IMG/VR virus record: IMGVR_UViG_3300045116_000569
Coordinates: 1-37,902 of that record
Strand: one strand, 5' to 3'
DNA: 37,902 nt
Source: a virus
In this document: one piece after another, positions 16,815 to 25,580 of the stretch
Layout: every line of letters starts with the position of its first letter
Numbering within the stretch: position 1 is the first letter of the stretch
Notes under the pieces: model-generated
Database searches by the model: none
Seen by the model: the letters and a program-made list of their open reading frames with translations, nothing else
What the model was told of the DNA's origin: nothing
Position numbers and translations under genes: made by a program

Positions 16815-18854
16815 CTACCCCTTGGCCTGTGCCCAGCTCGCACCCGTGCCGGGCTTGGCCCGTAAGGGAACTCGCAAGGCCAGGCCTGGGTGCTCCATGT
16901 GATACTGAACCAGTGTGCAGACCTCGGCCTCGTGCATGATGGGAAACTCGAAGACGATCTCGTCATGGACCTGAAGCAGCATCCGAAACCCGAGCTCCTG
17001 TAACCGTGAGTCGTTACGGAGCAGGATCATGGCGAGCTGGACTATGTCAGCGGCCGTGCCCTGGATCTCGTGGTTCGTCCCCTGTCGCTCACATTCTCGG
17101 GTCGTGTCGCAGCGCTTGCACCAGCACAGGTTCTGGCCCTTGCGCCGGGCTTGATAGAGATGCTCGTTGTAGTCAGCGGGGCTCATTGCCTCGAGGAAGT
17201 AGCGGCGGCGACCGAGGAAACTCTCGATGTAACGTTCAGTCTTGATCCACTCGTGTAGATGTTGCACATGGACCTGGGCCAGTGACAGAGTCCTGAAGAA
17301 GGTCTCGATGATCTCCTTGGCTCTGTACGCAGCTTCATCCATGACACCCTCATCGGACCACTCCGGGTACTCAGCTCGGACCTTTTCGACGAGGCCGAGA
17401 TCTCGAGCCATGGCTCGCTCTGCCTTCCCATAGATCAAGCCGAACGATACGGCCTTCTCCGCATCACGGAGCTCCTTCAGCCACTTCTGTCGAGGTGTGC
17501 GTACCTTGGCCTCTTTTGCCGCAATGATCTCGTCGTAGGGCTCTCCGTAGATCAACTCGGTCAGGGCTGCATGAATGTCTCGTCCAGACCTGGCTGCATC
17601 GATCAGGCCGCGATCCTTCGAGAAGTGCCCCAGCACGTACATCTCGAGCTGGTCATAGTCAGCCACACCCAGCATGCAACCTGGGCTGGCGATGAACGCC
17701 TTGCGAATGTTCAGGAAGGCGGAGCCGCTTCGAATCTGGTTCTGGAGGTTGGGCTCGGAGCTGCTGAGCCGGCCCGTGTCCGCCACGTGCTGGTTGAACG
17801 TGGTGTGAACACGTCCTTTGTCATCAACGGCACCGAGGAGGCCATGAACATAGGTCCCGAGCATCTTACCCAGGGCACGGTGCTCGAGGACCAGCTGGGC
17901 CACGTCGCCGCCGACGCCACCTTGTGAGGCGATGGACTTCAAGACGGTCTTGGACGTGGATGGCTGCGCTGCCTTGTTCTCTCCACCTTTGGTCATCTCG
18001 AGCGGCTCCAGTTGAAGCTCGGTGAAGAAGAGACGGACGAGCTGGGGGGGAGAATCGATGTTGACGATGTGACCAGCGATCTTGGCGATGGCGGCTTCGA
18101 TCTCGGAGCGTCGTTGCACGATCTGAGGCTTCGTTGAAGCCAGGTAGTCCACGTCCAGTCGAATGCCGATCCGTTCCATCTCGAACAGGATCCGTGTGAG
18201 GGGCACCTCGTACCAGCAGAAGATGTCCCAGAGCGTGTTCCCGGCCCAGGTACGTACACGCTTGAGCTCCTGTTTCAGGCGTGTGGCGCAGCGGAATGCC
18301 GCCCAGGCGTCCAGGCTGGCGTAGTCGATGACACGATCCGGATCGGATTCGAAGCGTTCGGTCATGACTTGATACATGGGCTTGTTGCGGGGCTTGACGG
18401 GCTTCCCCTTGTCGTTGAGGGGGTAGAAGGTCTCGTCGAAGGTCATCATGCGTTCATTGAAAAAACGCTCGTAGATCTCCTTGAGGCCATGGGGTTGAGC
18501 CGGATCGAGGAGCCGATCCATGGTCAAAGTGCAAAGCAGATCGCCACCGAGGCGTATCCCGGTGTTGTGCAGCATGTGCACGTCGAACTTGATCTGGGAG
18601 CCGATCCAGGCACGGTTCGGGTCTTCGAGCTGGGAGCGAAATGCCTCGAGCTGGCCTCGTTTCAGGAAGTAGCGATCGTCCCCTGTGGATACTGACCAGT
18701 ACACGACCAGATCTCTTTGTGTATCGAGACCTGTCGTCTCCGTGTCGATCGCGGCAAGATCAACCCGATCCAGCACATGCTTCAGCTCGGCCTCTTTCTC
18801 CGGTGTATTCACGTAGACGGGTCTGGGCCGTCCAAGGGACCAGGCATGTCGCAT
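16815..18854 (-). CDS. polA-like: Family A DNA polymerase with 3'-5' exonuclease
   Basis: This gene encodes 679 residues with GGAG upstream of the ATG. Exonuclease residues are seen at Asp37/Glu39 (AIDTETTGLD), Asp91 (IKFD) and Tyr178/Asp182 (YASLD). Polymerase motif A is VADYDQLEM (Asp399). Motif B is EKAVSFGLIYG (Lys467, Phe471). Motif C is QVHDEI (Asp631). There is no 5'-nuclease domain, as in many phage Pol I proteins. It would be the replicative polymerase. Phe471 is at the E. coli 762-equivalent position, where Phe keeps ddNTP discrimination. Four Cys (577, 579, 582, 588) sit in an insertion before the NHEIQGTAAD helix, which is unusual. It follows the candidate SSB gene after a GC-rich hairpin. 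Confidence 0.93.
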   Translation of the reverse strand: MRHAWSLGRPRPVYVNTPEKEAELKHVLDRVDLAAIDTETTGLDTQRDLVVYWSVSTGDDRYFLKRGQLEAFRSQLEDPNRAWIGSQIKFDVHMLHNTGIRLGGDLLCTLTMDRLLDPAQPHGLKEIYERFFNERMMTFDETFYPLNDKGKPVKPRNKPMYQVMTERFESDPDRVIDYASLDAWAAFRCATRLKQELKRVRTWAGNTLWDIFCWYEVPLTRILFEMERIGIRLDVDYLASTKPQIVQRRSEIEAAIAKIAGHIVNIDSPPQLVRLFFTELQLEPLEMTKGGENKAAQPSTSKTVLKSIASQGGVGGDVAQLVLEHRALGKMLGTYVHGLLGAVDDKGRVHTTFNQHVADTGRLSSSEPNLQNQIRSGSAFLNIRKAFIASPGCMLGVADYDQLEMYVLGHFSKDRGLIDAARSGRDIHAALTELIYGEPYDEIIAAKEAKVRTPRQKWLKELRDAEKAVSFGLIYGKAERAMARDLGLVEKVRAEYPEWSDEGVMDEAAYRAKEIIETFFRTLSLAQVHVQHLHEWIKTERYIESFLGRRRYFLEAMSPADYNEHLYQARRKGQNLCWCKRCDTTRECERQGTNHEIQGTAADIVQLAMILLRNDSRLQELGFRMLLQVHDEIVFEFPIMHEAEVCTLVQYHMEHPGLALRVPLRAKPGTGASWAQAKG

Positions 18855-18873
18855 AATCAGTGCTCCTGCAGAG

Positions 18874-18919
18874 GACAGGGCCGGCCCGTCAATCTTCGCA
18901 GCTGGCGGGCCGGCCTGTC
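18874..18919 (-). other. GC-rich stem-loop between candidate ssb and polymerase genes
   Basis: GACAGGGCCGGCCCG (18874-18888) pairs with CGGGCCGGCCTGTC (18906-18919), a 14-bp stem with one bulged G and a 17-nt loop. It lies in the 79-nt gap between two - strand genes and has no T-tract after it. An mRNA attenuator, processing or stability element is more likely than a full terminator. The role is inferred. Confidence 0.55.
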
Positions 18920-18933
18920 AGTTCGAGCCGTGA

Positions 18934-20166
18934 TCAGAACTCGACATCATCGCTGATGTCGTAGTCCTCGTACTCGGAGCTCTCCGTCTCCGGAGGTGGA
19001 GCTTCCGGCGGTTGTGGCGGGGCCTTGTCTTCAGACTTCGTCTTCTGACTTTCCCCGCGTGCTCTGAGCTGCGGTGCGTCGGTGATGGCTTCGAGGAGCA
19101 GCTCCCGCCGCATCTCGGCTGGAGTCAGTACCGGAGCGATCATGTTGAGGGGGATGGGCCGCAGAAGGCTCTGAACCGCGTCGAGTTCTTCCTGTGTGAC
19201 AGGGCGGACCTCGCCGAAGGTCAGCGTGGACTGCTTGTTTTCACCAGTCCGGTACGGTCTCATCACTGTGGTCCACAGCGTGAGCGCCTCGGGCTCGTTG
19301 CACGAGGTGCACTGCACGAGCTGACGTGCTGCCCCGACGTGTCCGCAGGTGCACTCCCAGTCCGACGTCCGCAGCTCGTCCAGCTCCTCCGGGGCCCAGG
19401 GGTTGCTGTCGATGCTCTGCAGCATCTGACCGCAGTGCTCGCACTCGAACCCGACGTACTCGATGTTGCCGCCGCAGCGGCACTTGAAGCTGAGCTGGCG
19501 AAGATCCAGGTTTCCGATGGCTTCGGCGTGGCTCGGACCCAACTCCATGTACTTGGTCAGACCGAAGGTCCTCTCCTCGTTGCCTTCACGACACAGCTTG
19601 CAGCCCCTGCCCGTGCAGGGTTTGTAGACGGTATACTCCTTGGTAGAATCCTTCTTCGATCGCTCCTTCACCGCGTGGAAGTGGGCCATGAGCACCAGGT
19701 TGAAGATGTGCTGGCGCGTGGCGAAGCTGACCGGCCCCTTGCGACCGCGAAGGTACGCCTCTTCGCATCCCGGGCAGTGGTCATCACCCGTCGTGAGAAC
19801 GAGGCCGCCGGCGCCATCGGAGCGTTCGGCGACGCCAGCGGTGCAGGCCACGACGATGATCTTTTCGATCTTCGGCGTGCCGTCGTCATTCTTCACCGTC
19901 TTGCTGAAGACGGTGCGCCGGTGCACGAACTGGATTCCGTACTCCGTCTCCAGAATCTGTCGCTTCCCGTTGATGTCGGTGTAGGGAAGCCTGTATGCCC
20001 CTCGGAAGGGCAGGATGGGCACGTGCTCCGAGATCGCGGATGCCTTGGGGGGCTTCCACTGGAGGCGAAACGCCCCGCCCCGCGACGGCGGTGCCTTCGT
20101 CGTTCCACGGAGCCGATCCCCTATCCGCTGACCGGCTGAAGCTGCTTTTCGCGTAACAAGTCCCAT
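18934..20166 (-). CDS. Zinc-rich protein with acidic tail, candidate ssDNA-binding protein
   Basis: This gene encodes 410 residues. GGAAGAGG lies 8 nt before the ATG, and the start overlaps the primase end by 46 nt. The N-terminus is basic. Several paired-Cys sites follow: HCPGC, CTGRGCKLC, a CRCGG/CEHCG pair and a CTCGH/CTSCN pair, probably three or four zinc sites. The C-terminal ~50 residues are Pro/Glu-rich and end in an acidic run (SEYEDYDISDDVEF). That last feature is the partner-recruiting tail typical of SSB and gp32-type proteins. Position between primase and polymerase supports an ssDNA-binding role, but no OB-fold motif can be pointed to. Confidence 0.7.
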   Translation of the reverse strand: MGLVTRKAASAGQRIGDRLRGTTKAPPSRGGAFRLQWKPPKASAISEHVPILPFRGAYRLPYTDINGKRQILETEYGIQFVHRRTVFSKTVKNDDGTPKIEKIIVVACTAGVAERSDGAGGLVLTTGDDHCPGCEEAYLRGRKGPVSFATRQHIFNLVLMAHFHAVKERSKKDSTKEYTVYKPCTGRGCKLCREGNEERTFGLTKYMELGPSHAEAIGNLDLRQLSFKCRCGGNIEYVGFECEHCGQMLQSIDSNPWAPEELDELRTSDWECTCGHVGAARQLVQCTSCNEPEALTLWTTVMRPYRTGENKQSTLTFGEVRPVTQEELDAVQSLLRPIPLNMIAPVLTPAEMRRELLLEAITDAPQLRARGESQKTKSEDKAPPQPPEAPPPETESSEYEDYDISDDVEF

Positions 20167-21170
20167 GTCGCAAACCTCTTCCTTTCTTCAAGGGCCAGCC
20201 CTAGGCCCGCATCACTCATGTCGTCAGGTTGTCGCATCATCGGATCCGGATACCGCGCCACGCTCACGGTGTAGCCCTTGCCGATCAGCCACTGCCCGAT
20301 CCGTTTCGTGGCGTCAACGCCAGGCTTGTCCGCGTCCAGGAAGAGTATGAACTCCCCTGTGTAGAGTACACCGAGAATGACAAGCTGGATCATGCTCAGG
20401 GCGCTGCCCATGAGCGCCACGACGTGCTGGTAGCCGTGCTGGATGAGCCAGATCGCGGCCTTGTACCCCTCAACGATGATAACGGGTGCGGTCTCTCCCA
20501 TTTCCTGCCGTGCCAGGACGTTGTAGGCGTTCCACAGATGCAAGCTCTTCTTGAGCTCGTAGCCGGGGAACATCTGATCGAACTCCGGTCCGAAGTCACC
20601 CACGATCATGTTTCCGGCCTCGTCCTTATACCCGCCACGGTAGACTTTGTATCTGGGTCCGATCACCGCACGACCTGCGAGACCGACGAGGTTGCCATAC
20701 CCGTCGCGAATCGGAAACGTGATTCGATGCTTGGAACGATCGTAGCCGATGCCAAGCCGTTTCAGCGTCCGTATGTTGAAGCCATCGTCTCGAAGGCGAG
20801 TTGGGAGGTAGTCGTACACAGCGAGGACGGCTTCGGGCAGGATCAGGGTCCCCTGTAACGGATCCTGGCGGAGGAGATGTGCCTGGTGAACACATTCCCG
20901 GTCACGATGTCGGGCCATGTCCTCGCGGATGGGCGCGAGCACTGCGTCCATCTTTGTCGCGCCCACGCCCAGGCCCCGGAGCAGACTTTGTAGCCCACCT
21001 CCCTCCTTGCACCCATGGCACATCCAGGCCCCGGTGTAGATGTTGAGGGCGAAGCTCGGATTCCGATCTTGATGAAATGGGCAGCAGGCCATGATGTTTT
21101 TGGGCCCGCTGCCCTTGATCTTCTTGAGATGTGGTCGAACCAATTCGAGGATCGGGGTTGGACTGATCAT
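20121..21170 (-). CDS. dnaG-like: DnaG-type DNA primase
   Basis: This gene encodes 349 residues. The N-terminal CHC2-type zinc site is Cys30, His33, Cys51 and Cys54 (CPFHQDRNPSF then WMCHGCKEG). The TOPRIM core follows with VIIVEGYKAA and later FILFLDADKPGVDAT, which supply the acidic metal-binding residues. It would make RNA primers for the phage fork. Its length is shorter than bacterial DnaG because no helicase-binding C-terminal domain is visible. Its start overlaps the helicase stop by 4 nt (ATGA), so the helicase-primase pair is translationally coupled. Confidence 0.9.
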   Translation of the reverse strand: MISPTPILELVRPHLKKIKGSGPKNIMACCPFHQDRNPSFALNIYTGAWMCHGCKEGGGLQSLLRGLGVGATKMDAVLAPIREDMARHRDRECVHQAHLLRQDPLQGTLILPEAVLAVYDYLPTRLRDDGFNIRTLKRLGIGYDRSKHRITFPIRDGYGNLVGLAGRAVIGPRYKVYRGGYKDEAGNMIVGDFGPEFDQMFPGYELKKSLHLWNAYNVLARQEMGETAPVIIVEGYKAAIWLIQHGYQHVVALMGSALSMIQLVILGVLYTGEFILFLDADKPGVDATKRIGQWLIGKGYTVSVARYPDPMMRQPDDMSDAGLGLALEERKRFATWDLLREKQLQPVSG

Positions 21171-22630
21171 GGGAGGTCCTCCACGTCAAAGCCGAGATCG
21201 TAGTAGCTACGGTCTATGGCTTCACCCAGATCATCAGCCTTCTTCGTGACCGCCTTCCTCTTGATACCTCCCTTCTGCAACGCGGGATTCTTGATGACGT
21301 GATCCTGCTGGGTCTCAGGGACATCGATCTCGGCCAGCCGATCCGAGTCCTCGAGCCATCCCGCGAATTTCCAGCGCTCGCTCACTCGAGCGTGGAGGAG
21401 CCAGCCGACGGCTCTGGTCTCCCTGGCCGTAGCCAGGTTGATTCGGAGCTGGACCTCTCCTGTCGGCAGCATCCCGTCCTTTTTGACTCGTAGGGCTAGA
21501 TCAGCTTCCTGTCCTACGGCATCGGCAAACGCGATGTCCTCGGTGTGCTCCTCCTCCTCTGTCTCTTCAGCGCCCTTCCTCCGTGTTCGTTGGGTCGTGG
21601 CGATCACAGGTACGTGCAGGATCTGGGTCACGCCTTTCAGGTCTTGCGTGATGTTTGTCTGATGGTCCCATCGGATGCTCCTCTTCCCGGTCCTGTCGTC
21701 CTTCATCCGGTAGAAGGAATCGGCGATGATGAGATCGGGATCGAATTCTTGCGCCTTCGCCACGAGGTGTGACACTCCGCCGCCTTGTGGGTCATCGAAG
21801 GCGGAGACGAATCGAAGCGATCGGTGCCGTCCGCCTCGTCCGTCTGAGATCTCGTCCTCACGCAGTGCTCGAAGTCGTTCACGGTACCAACGTGCGACCT
21901 TGGCCGGCAAGGTGCCGCGACGCAGGTCTTCATAGTTCAGGTGTAGGTGCGCCGCGGCTACCCTTCGCATCATCCGGAGGTTCCGCATCTCGCATCCGTA
22001 GATCAGAACGCGAGCGTTAGCCAGCTCGTAGGCATTGACCCCGATCACAGCCACGACCCAGCTTTTCATGCTCTTGGGGCGGCCAAAGATGACGGCAAAG
22101 TCCTCGGTTTGAATTCCTCCAAGCTCCGTTGTTACCTCGACCCAGGGCCAGGGCAGCCCGATCATCTTGTCCGGGTTCGCCCTCCGCTCATAGTCGGTGA
22201 TGAGCGCCTCGGCATCATCGGCCAGGGTGAGGTCGGTACAGCGGCCGGGAGCCAGCCGCTGCAGGTCGAGCAGACCTGACTTCAGCGCCTCGAACGCCTT
22301 GTTTGGCGAGTCCTTGTTGAGCTCACTCACGTCGAGGGCGAGCTGGTCGATGCGGGTTTGCATGACCTCTTCTCGGACCTCAGCGCAGAGCTCCTCCATG
22401 GTTTCGGGGACTTTGAGGTCCCGGAACCCGACAAACCTCTCCTTGATCCATCGGATGCTCGGGACCTGACCGTAGTGTGCACGGTCATTGTGGTAGTCCA
22501 GGATGGTGCTGAAGAGCTCACGCTCCACGGGAGTCAGGATGAGGGAGGGGTTGATGCCGAGGCGGCTCGGTGTGGTGAGATCACGGTCGTGAAGTATTCG
22601 GACAATGAGTCGGGCCGCCGCGTTTGGCAT
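21167..22630 (-). CDS. dnaB-like: DnaB-type replicative helicase
   Basis: This gene encodes 487 residues. Residues 1-130 form a helical N-terminal region. Residues 157-175 lead into the ATPase core. Walker A is FGRPKSMKSW (183-191), a Met-Lys-Ser variant common in phage DnaB-like proteins. Walker B is DLIIADSF (Asp304). VIATTQRTR resembles the sensor motif (usually ending SQ). The C-terminal 80 residues are Lys/Asp-rich. It would unwind DNA at the phage fork and recruit the primase encoded next. The ATG at 22630 has AGGAGG just upstream. No separate loader gene was recognised. Confidence 0.87.
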   Translation of the reverse strand: MPNAAARLIVRILHDRDLTTPSRLGINPSLILTPVERELFSTILDYHNDRAHYGQVPSIRWIKERFVGFRDLKVPETMEELCAEVREEVMQTRIDQLALDVSELNKDSPNKAFEALKSGLLDLQRLAPGRCTDLTLADDAEALITDYERRANPDKMIGLPWPWVEVTTELGGIQTEDFAVIFGRPKSMKSWVVAVIGVNAYELANARVLIYGCEMRNLRMMRRVAAAHLHLNYEDLRRGTLPAKVARWYRERLRALREDEISDGRGGRHRSLRFVSAFDDPQGGGVSHLVAKAQEFDPDLIIADSFYRMKDDRTGKRSIRWDHQTNITQDLKGVTQILHVPVIATTQRTRRKGAEETEEEEHTEDIAFADAVGQEADLALRVKKDGMLPTGEVQLRINLATARETRAVGWLLHARVSERWKFAGWLEDSDRLAEIDVPETQQDHVIKNPALQKGGIKRKAVTKKADDLGEAIDRSYYDLGFDVEDLP

Positions 22631-22641
22631 GTGGCGACCTC

Positions 22642-22959
22642 CTAGGGCTTGTCGGGTTCGAGGATTTCGATCTGTCCCTTGTTCACACGGTATTCCTGGT
22701 CCTGGTCTCGGATCACGAGCTGGAACTTGAGCTCGCTGACCAGACGACCAGATACGATTCGCCCGCTGGACATCCTGATCCGGACTAGTTTCCCGACGAA
22801 CTGAGCATAGCCTCGCGCTTCTCCTTCCGAAGTAAGCTCGAGTACACCCTTGACCCGCTCACGAAACCTTTTCGATGAGCGGGCTTCGCGTTCCAGACTC
22901 TCGATTCTCGCGGCAGTAGACGTGTGCGTCTCCGGGCTGCGCTTCCGATTTTCATTCAT
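22642..22959 (-). CDS. Small Sm/Hfq-like protein
   Basis: This gene encodes 105 residues with GAGG before the ATG. Residues 1-50 are charged and helical. Residues 54-100 follow the Sm fold pattern: FVGKLVRIRMSSGRIVSGRL (hydrophobic strand, Gly, strand, Gly) corresponds to the Sm1 motif, and YRVNKGQIEIL looks like Sm2. Sm and Hfq proteins form rings that bind RNA; a small beta-barrel with another role is an alternative. It lies 11 nt upstream of the helicase gene and after a hairpin that ends the preceding gene. Confidence 0.6.
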   Translation of the reverse strand: MNENRKRSPETHTSTAARIESLEREARSSKRFRERVKGVLELTSEGEARGYAQFVGKLVRIRMSSGRIVSGRLVSELKFQLVIRDQDQEYRVNKGQIEILEPDKP

Positions 22960-23001
22960 CGCTTGAGCCTCTCAATTTGTGGCTGTGGACGCAATCGCAA
23001 G

Positions 23002-23029
23002 ATATAGCGGGTGTCGTCTATGACACCGC
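23002..23029 (-). terminator. Weak hairpin at the end of the DUF932-like gene
   Basis: On the - strand GCGGTGTC and GACACC(C)GC form an 8-bp stem with one bulge around ATAGAC. The loop includes the TAG stop codon of the upstream gene. AT-rich TATATCTTG follows. It is a partial terminator or attenuator at most. Confidence 0.4.
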
Positions 23030-24199
23030 CACTGCTTGCGTTGCACCACGGTGAAGCATCCGCACGGCGTAAGCCCCACCGAGACCTTGGAGTGAATCTT
23101 GGAGTCCGGAATCACCTTGGGCTGCGACTCCGATACGGGTCATGGCCTGGAACACGTGGTAGGCGGTAGAGCCTGGTTGCTCGTTGAAAGCACGCTGCGC
23201 TGCCTCCTGGATGTAGGCGGGCAATCCCAGCAACTGCTGTCGCAATTCGTTCAGGGGCTGTGCCAGCGGGATCTCGGTGAGCTTGGCCAGGATCTTGAGC
23301 GCACCATCACGCTGCGTGGGGATACGCTGCCAGGCCTCGGTCATGAGCTTGGCTCGGTCGTCGGTGATGCTCTTGGTGTGCCGCCGCTGGATCAGGCTGT
23401 CGCCATCCAGCAGAACCTTGGCGCCGTTGGTACAGAGCAACATGTAGAGGAACATGTCCATGGTCCAGGCACGCATCCCGATCTCCGAGTTCCCGATCTT
23501 GAAACCTGCCAGGACACGCTGTCCGACTCCTGGAATCTCGTGCCGCTGCGGAGCGAGGAATGTGAAGTAGCTCTGGGAGTTGGAGAGTATTGGAGCGCAG
23601 ACCCTGTACTCGGCGAGCTCGGACCCTGCCGTAGTTCGGAGTGAGTCCAGGATCTCCACGTCTCGGAGCCGGCCATAGCCAGGGCTCACGAAGCCGCGGA
23701 GGTAGCCATCGGCAGTGCTCTTGGAGCGTTCTTGTTCGGTGAGTCGACGTGCAATCACCTTGAACACAAGACCTTCTCGATCCTCACGACGGGTGAAGTG
23801 TCGCGTCATGGTCTCCTGGATCTCGGCGGGCTCATGGTGCCCGAACAGGAGATCCCAGTTCTTGATCCCGCAGACTCGGGAGACCTGGAGCTTGGCTTCC
23901 CGGCTGAGCGTCAGATTCCCGAATCCCCGGACGTGAACTTGACCCACGCCGAGCCATTGAACAGCGTCACTGGCCAGGCACATCACGTCGTCAGTGAACT
24001 CGCTCGACTCGGACAGGCCACGAGCTATAGGTGGTGTTGATCTTGGGATCATGTGCAGATCATCGAGCTTGGTGACCCGTTCCATCAGCTGGTCGAACGG
24101 GTACAACTTCGGGGGCCTTGTCTCCCAGTTCAGTGACGAAGAGCCTCGGCGCTGCGTCGTCGTCGACTGTTCTGCCTGCAGGACCAGTTCGGTTTCCAT
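23018..24199 (-). CDS. DUF932-family phage/plasmid protein
   Basis: This gene encodes 393 residues. I chose the ATG at 24199 because GAGGAGGAG lies just upstream; the frame is open to 24223 but only from a TTG. The central and C-terminal part shows the DUF932 pattern: GLVFKVIARRL, then GYGRLRDVEIL (a variant of the usual Arg-Tyr-x-x-hydrophobic region), then FKIGNSEIG and an M-x-C-TNGA stretch where family members have CxNG. DUF932 proteins are common in phages and plasmids, often near recombination genes, but no biochemical function is established to my knowledge. The start overlaps the preceding gene by 140 nt, unusually long for this operon. Confidence 0.75.
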   Translation of the reverse strand: METELVLQAEQSTTTQRRGSSSLNWETRPPKLYPFDQLMERVTKLDDLHMIPRSTPPIARGLSESSEFTDDVMCLASDAVQWLGVGQVHVRGFGNLTLSREAKLQVSRVCGIKNWDLLFGHHEPAEIQETMTRHFTRREDREGLVFKVIARRLTEQERSKSTADGYLRGFVSPGYGRLRDVEILDSLRTTAGSELAEYRVCAPILSNSQSYFTFLAPQRHEIPGVGQRVLAGFKIGNSEIGMRAWTMDMFLYMLLCTNGAKVLLDGDSLIQRRHTKSITDDRAKLMTEAWQRIPTQRDGALKILAKLTEIPLAQPLNELRQQLLGLPAYIQEAAQRAFNEQPGSTAYHVFQAMTRIGVAAQGDSGLQDSLQGLGGAYAVRMLHRGATQAVAVS

Positions 24200-24473
24200 C
24201 ACTCTCCTCCTCGATTTCCTCAAATACGGCCTGACCCAGGTGCCGTTCCACGGCCTGGATCAGCTCTGTTGCCAGGTCCAGAATTTCTTCGGGCCAACCG
24301 GCTGCAGCTCGAGCCGTGCCCATTGTCAGGGCTCGCGGTCGTCCTGTCTTGGTGCTCGTTTCTTCGAGTTGCAGCAGCTCCAGCTCGGTTTCGATACCGA
24401 GCCCGTTTGTCGTGGTCAGCACGACCTTGGTCACGTTGAGGGCGTGTACCCGTGCTTTGCGTCCACGTTGCAT
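24060..24473 (-). CDS. Hypothetical protein, 3' end possibly frameshifted
   Basis: This frame encodes 137 residues; the ATG at 24473 overlaps the previous stop (TGATG). The N-terminus is basic (QRGRKARVH), followed by beta-strand-like hydrophobic patches and an acidic helix (VFEEIEEES) near residue 90. The last ~47 residues lie over the DUF932-like gene in another frame. A TGATG stop/start junction sits exactly at that gene's ATG but is out of phase with this frame, so a single-base indel near 24200 could explain the long overlap. No family was recognised. Confidence 0.55.
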   Translation of the reverse strand: MQRGRKARVHALNVTKVVLTTTNGLGIETELELLQLEETSTKTGRPRALTMGTARAAAGWPEEILDLATELIQAVERHLGQAVFEEIEEESDGNRTGPAGRTVDDDAAPRLFVTELGDKAPEVVPVRPADGTGHQAR

Positions 24474-24874
24474 CAGTACGATACTCCGTCGATGCTGGAC
24501 GGGGGCTGATGCTTTCGTTGCAGCTCTGCCTCGACTTCGGCCAGGGTTGCGAGCATTCGTTCTTGCTCTCGTTCCAGCTCCTTGTCCAGGATGTGGTCGA
24601 TGATCCGATACGCCCGTTTGATCGTGTGCGGGTCCTGGTTGCAGTGAAGGCTCAAGCCGACATGCGCTGACATGGAGCAGCGACTGAACTCCAGGGAGTG
24701 CTTTACCGTTCGCGACTTGGCTGGAACGGCGCGAGCATTACCGAGGAATAGCTCCGTGTCGATGACGGCACGACGTTCTACACGTCGCGGTTCAATGTCC
24801 TCGAGTGTGATGTCATGCTCTGCGTCCAGCTCGATCATGCTCCTGGGTTGATTCTCTATGTGTCGTCGCGCCAT
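24473..24874 (-). CDS. Hypothetical protein
   Basis: This gene encodes 133 residues. I chose the ATG at 24874 because GAGGGTG lies directly upstream and the upstream gene stops 2 nt before; the frame is open further upstream only inside that gene. Residues 70-110 contain a conserved-looking patch (HVGLSLHCNQDP) followed by a long charged C-terminal helix (LDKELEREQERM). No enzyme motif or membrane segment is visible. It is part of the replication operon between a uracil-DNA glycosylase and another unknown gene. Confidence 0.6.
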   Translation of the reverse strand: MARRHIENQPRSMIELDAEHDITLEDIEPRRVERRAVIDTELFLGNARAVPAKSRTVKHSLEFSRCSMSAHVGLSLHCNQDPHTIKRAYRIIDHILDKELEREQERMLATLAEVEAELQRKHQPPSSIDGVSY

Positions 24875-24876
24875 GG

Positions 24877-25578
24877 TCACCCTCGATATAGGGCCAAGAT
24901 CCGCTTGATGTAAGTCGTGGCCCATTGTAGATCCGACCGAAACTGGTTGGTCAGGGAGTGCTTTCGTCTCCGGAGATTGGCATCCTCCTCTCGTAGTAGA
25001 TAAGCCGGATGATACGTTGGGATCACGGGGTACGACACTGGTTTGTAGACTCCGGGCACCTGTGTCATGAAGAGCTCCCCGCGCGTTTTCGAGATCGCCT
25101 CGTCAATGCTGGTGAGGGCCTGGAGCGCGACTCGACCCAGAGCCACCATGATCAGCGGATCCACCCGGTAAATGACGTCCTCGACACGACGTCGACAATA
25201 CATGATCTCGGTTCGGTTCGGCTTCCGGGCCTTTCGTTGCCCTCGAGCTCCGGGCTCCCAGGGCCAGCATGCCACCACGTTATCGACGAAGACCTGATCA
25301 CGACCGATCCCAAGGCGGCGGAGCTCCGTGTCCAGGAGGATCCCGGATGGGCCGCCGCCGTCCGAGTTGAACGGAACGCCGTCCCTGGCTTCGGCGGGAC
25401 CCGGGCCCTCTCCCCAGAGAATCAAGTGCGCTCTCGGGTTTCCGTGCCCGAGAACTACGTGATCCTGCACCCAGCGCGTGGCACGTAGAGGACAGGGACA
25501 GCACGGTGGATGGTTTTCACGCAAGTAGGCCCGCGTGAAGAGCAGGGGTTCGAGCTCGCTCAGCTTCTTTTCCGACAT
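24877..25578 (-). CDS. Family 4-type uracil-DNA glycosylase with Fe-S cluster
   Basis: This gene encodes 233 residues. I chose the ATG at 25578 (GAGG about 10 nt upstream, 2 nt after the previous stop); the upstream open frame has low-information composition. Key motifs are GEGPGPAEARDGVPF (residues 57-70), SGILLDTEL, VDNVVACWPW with EIMYCRRRV (Cys104, Cys128), and TYHPAYLLR (His190). Cys27 and Cys29 in CCPCPL complete a four-Cys [4Fe-4S] pattern of family 4 UDGs. It would excise uracil from DNA. Presence in the replication operon suggests repair of deaminated phage DNA; this also argues that the phage DNA is not uracil-substituted. Confidence 0.83.
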   Translation of the reverse strand: MSEKKLSELEPLLFTRAYLRENHPPCCPCPLRATRWVQDHVVLGHGNPRAHLILWGEGPGPAEARDGVPFNSDGGGPSGILLDTELRRLGIGRDQVFVDNVVACWPWEPGARGQRKARKPNRTEIMYCRRRVEDVIYRVDPLIMVALGRVALQALTSIDEAISKTRGELFMTQVPGVYKPVSYPVIPTYHPAYLLREEDANLRRRKHSLTNQFRSDLQWATTYIKRILALYRG

Positions 25579-25580
25579 GG

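Noticed and set aside
19012-20139. 375-codon open frame on the + strand opposite the candidate SSB gene
   Set aside because: The - strand protein has clear zinc sites and an acidic tail; the + strand frame shows no motif and breaks operon continuity.
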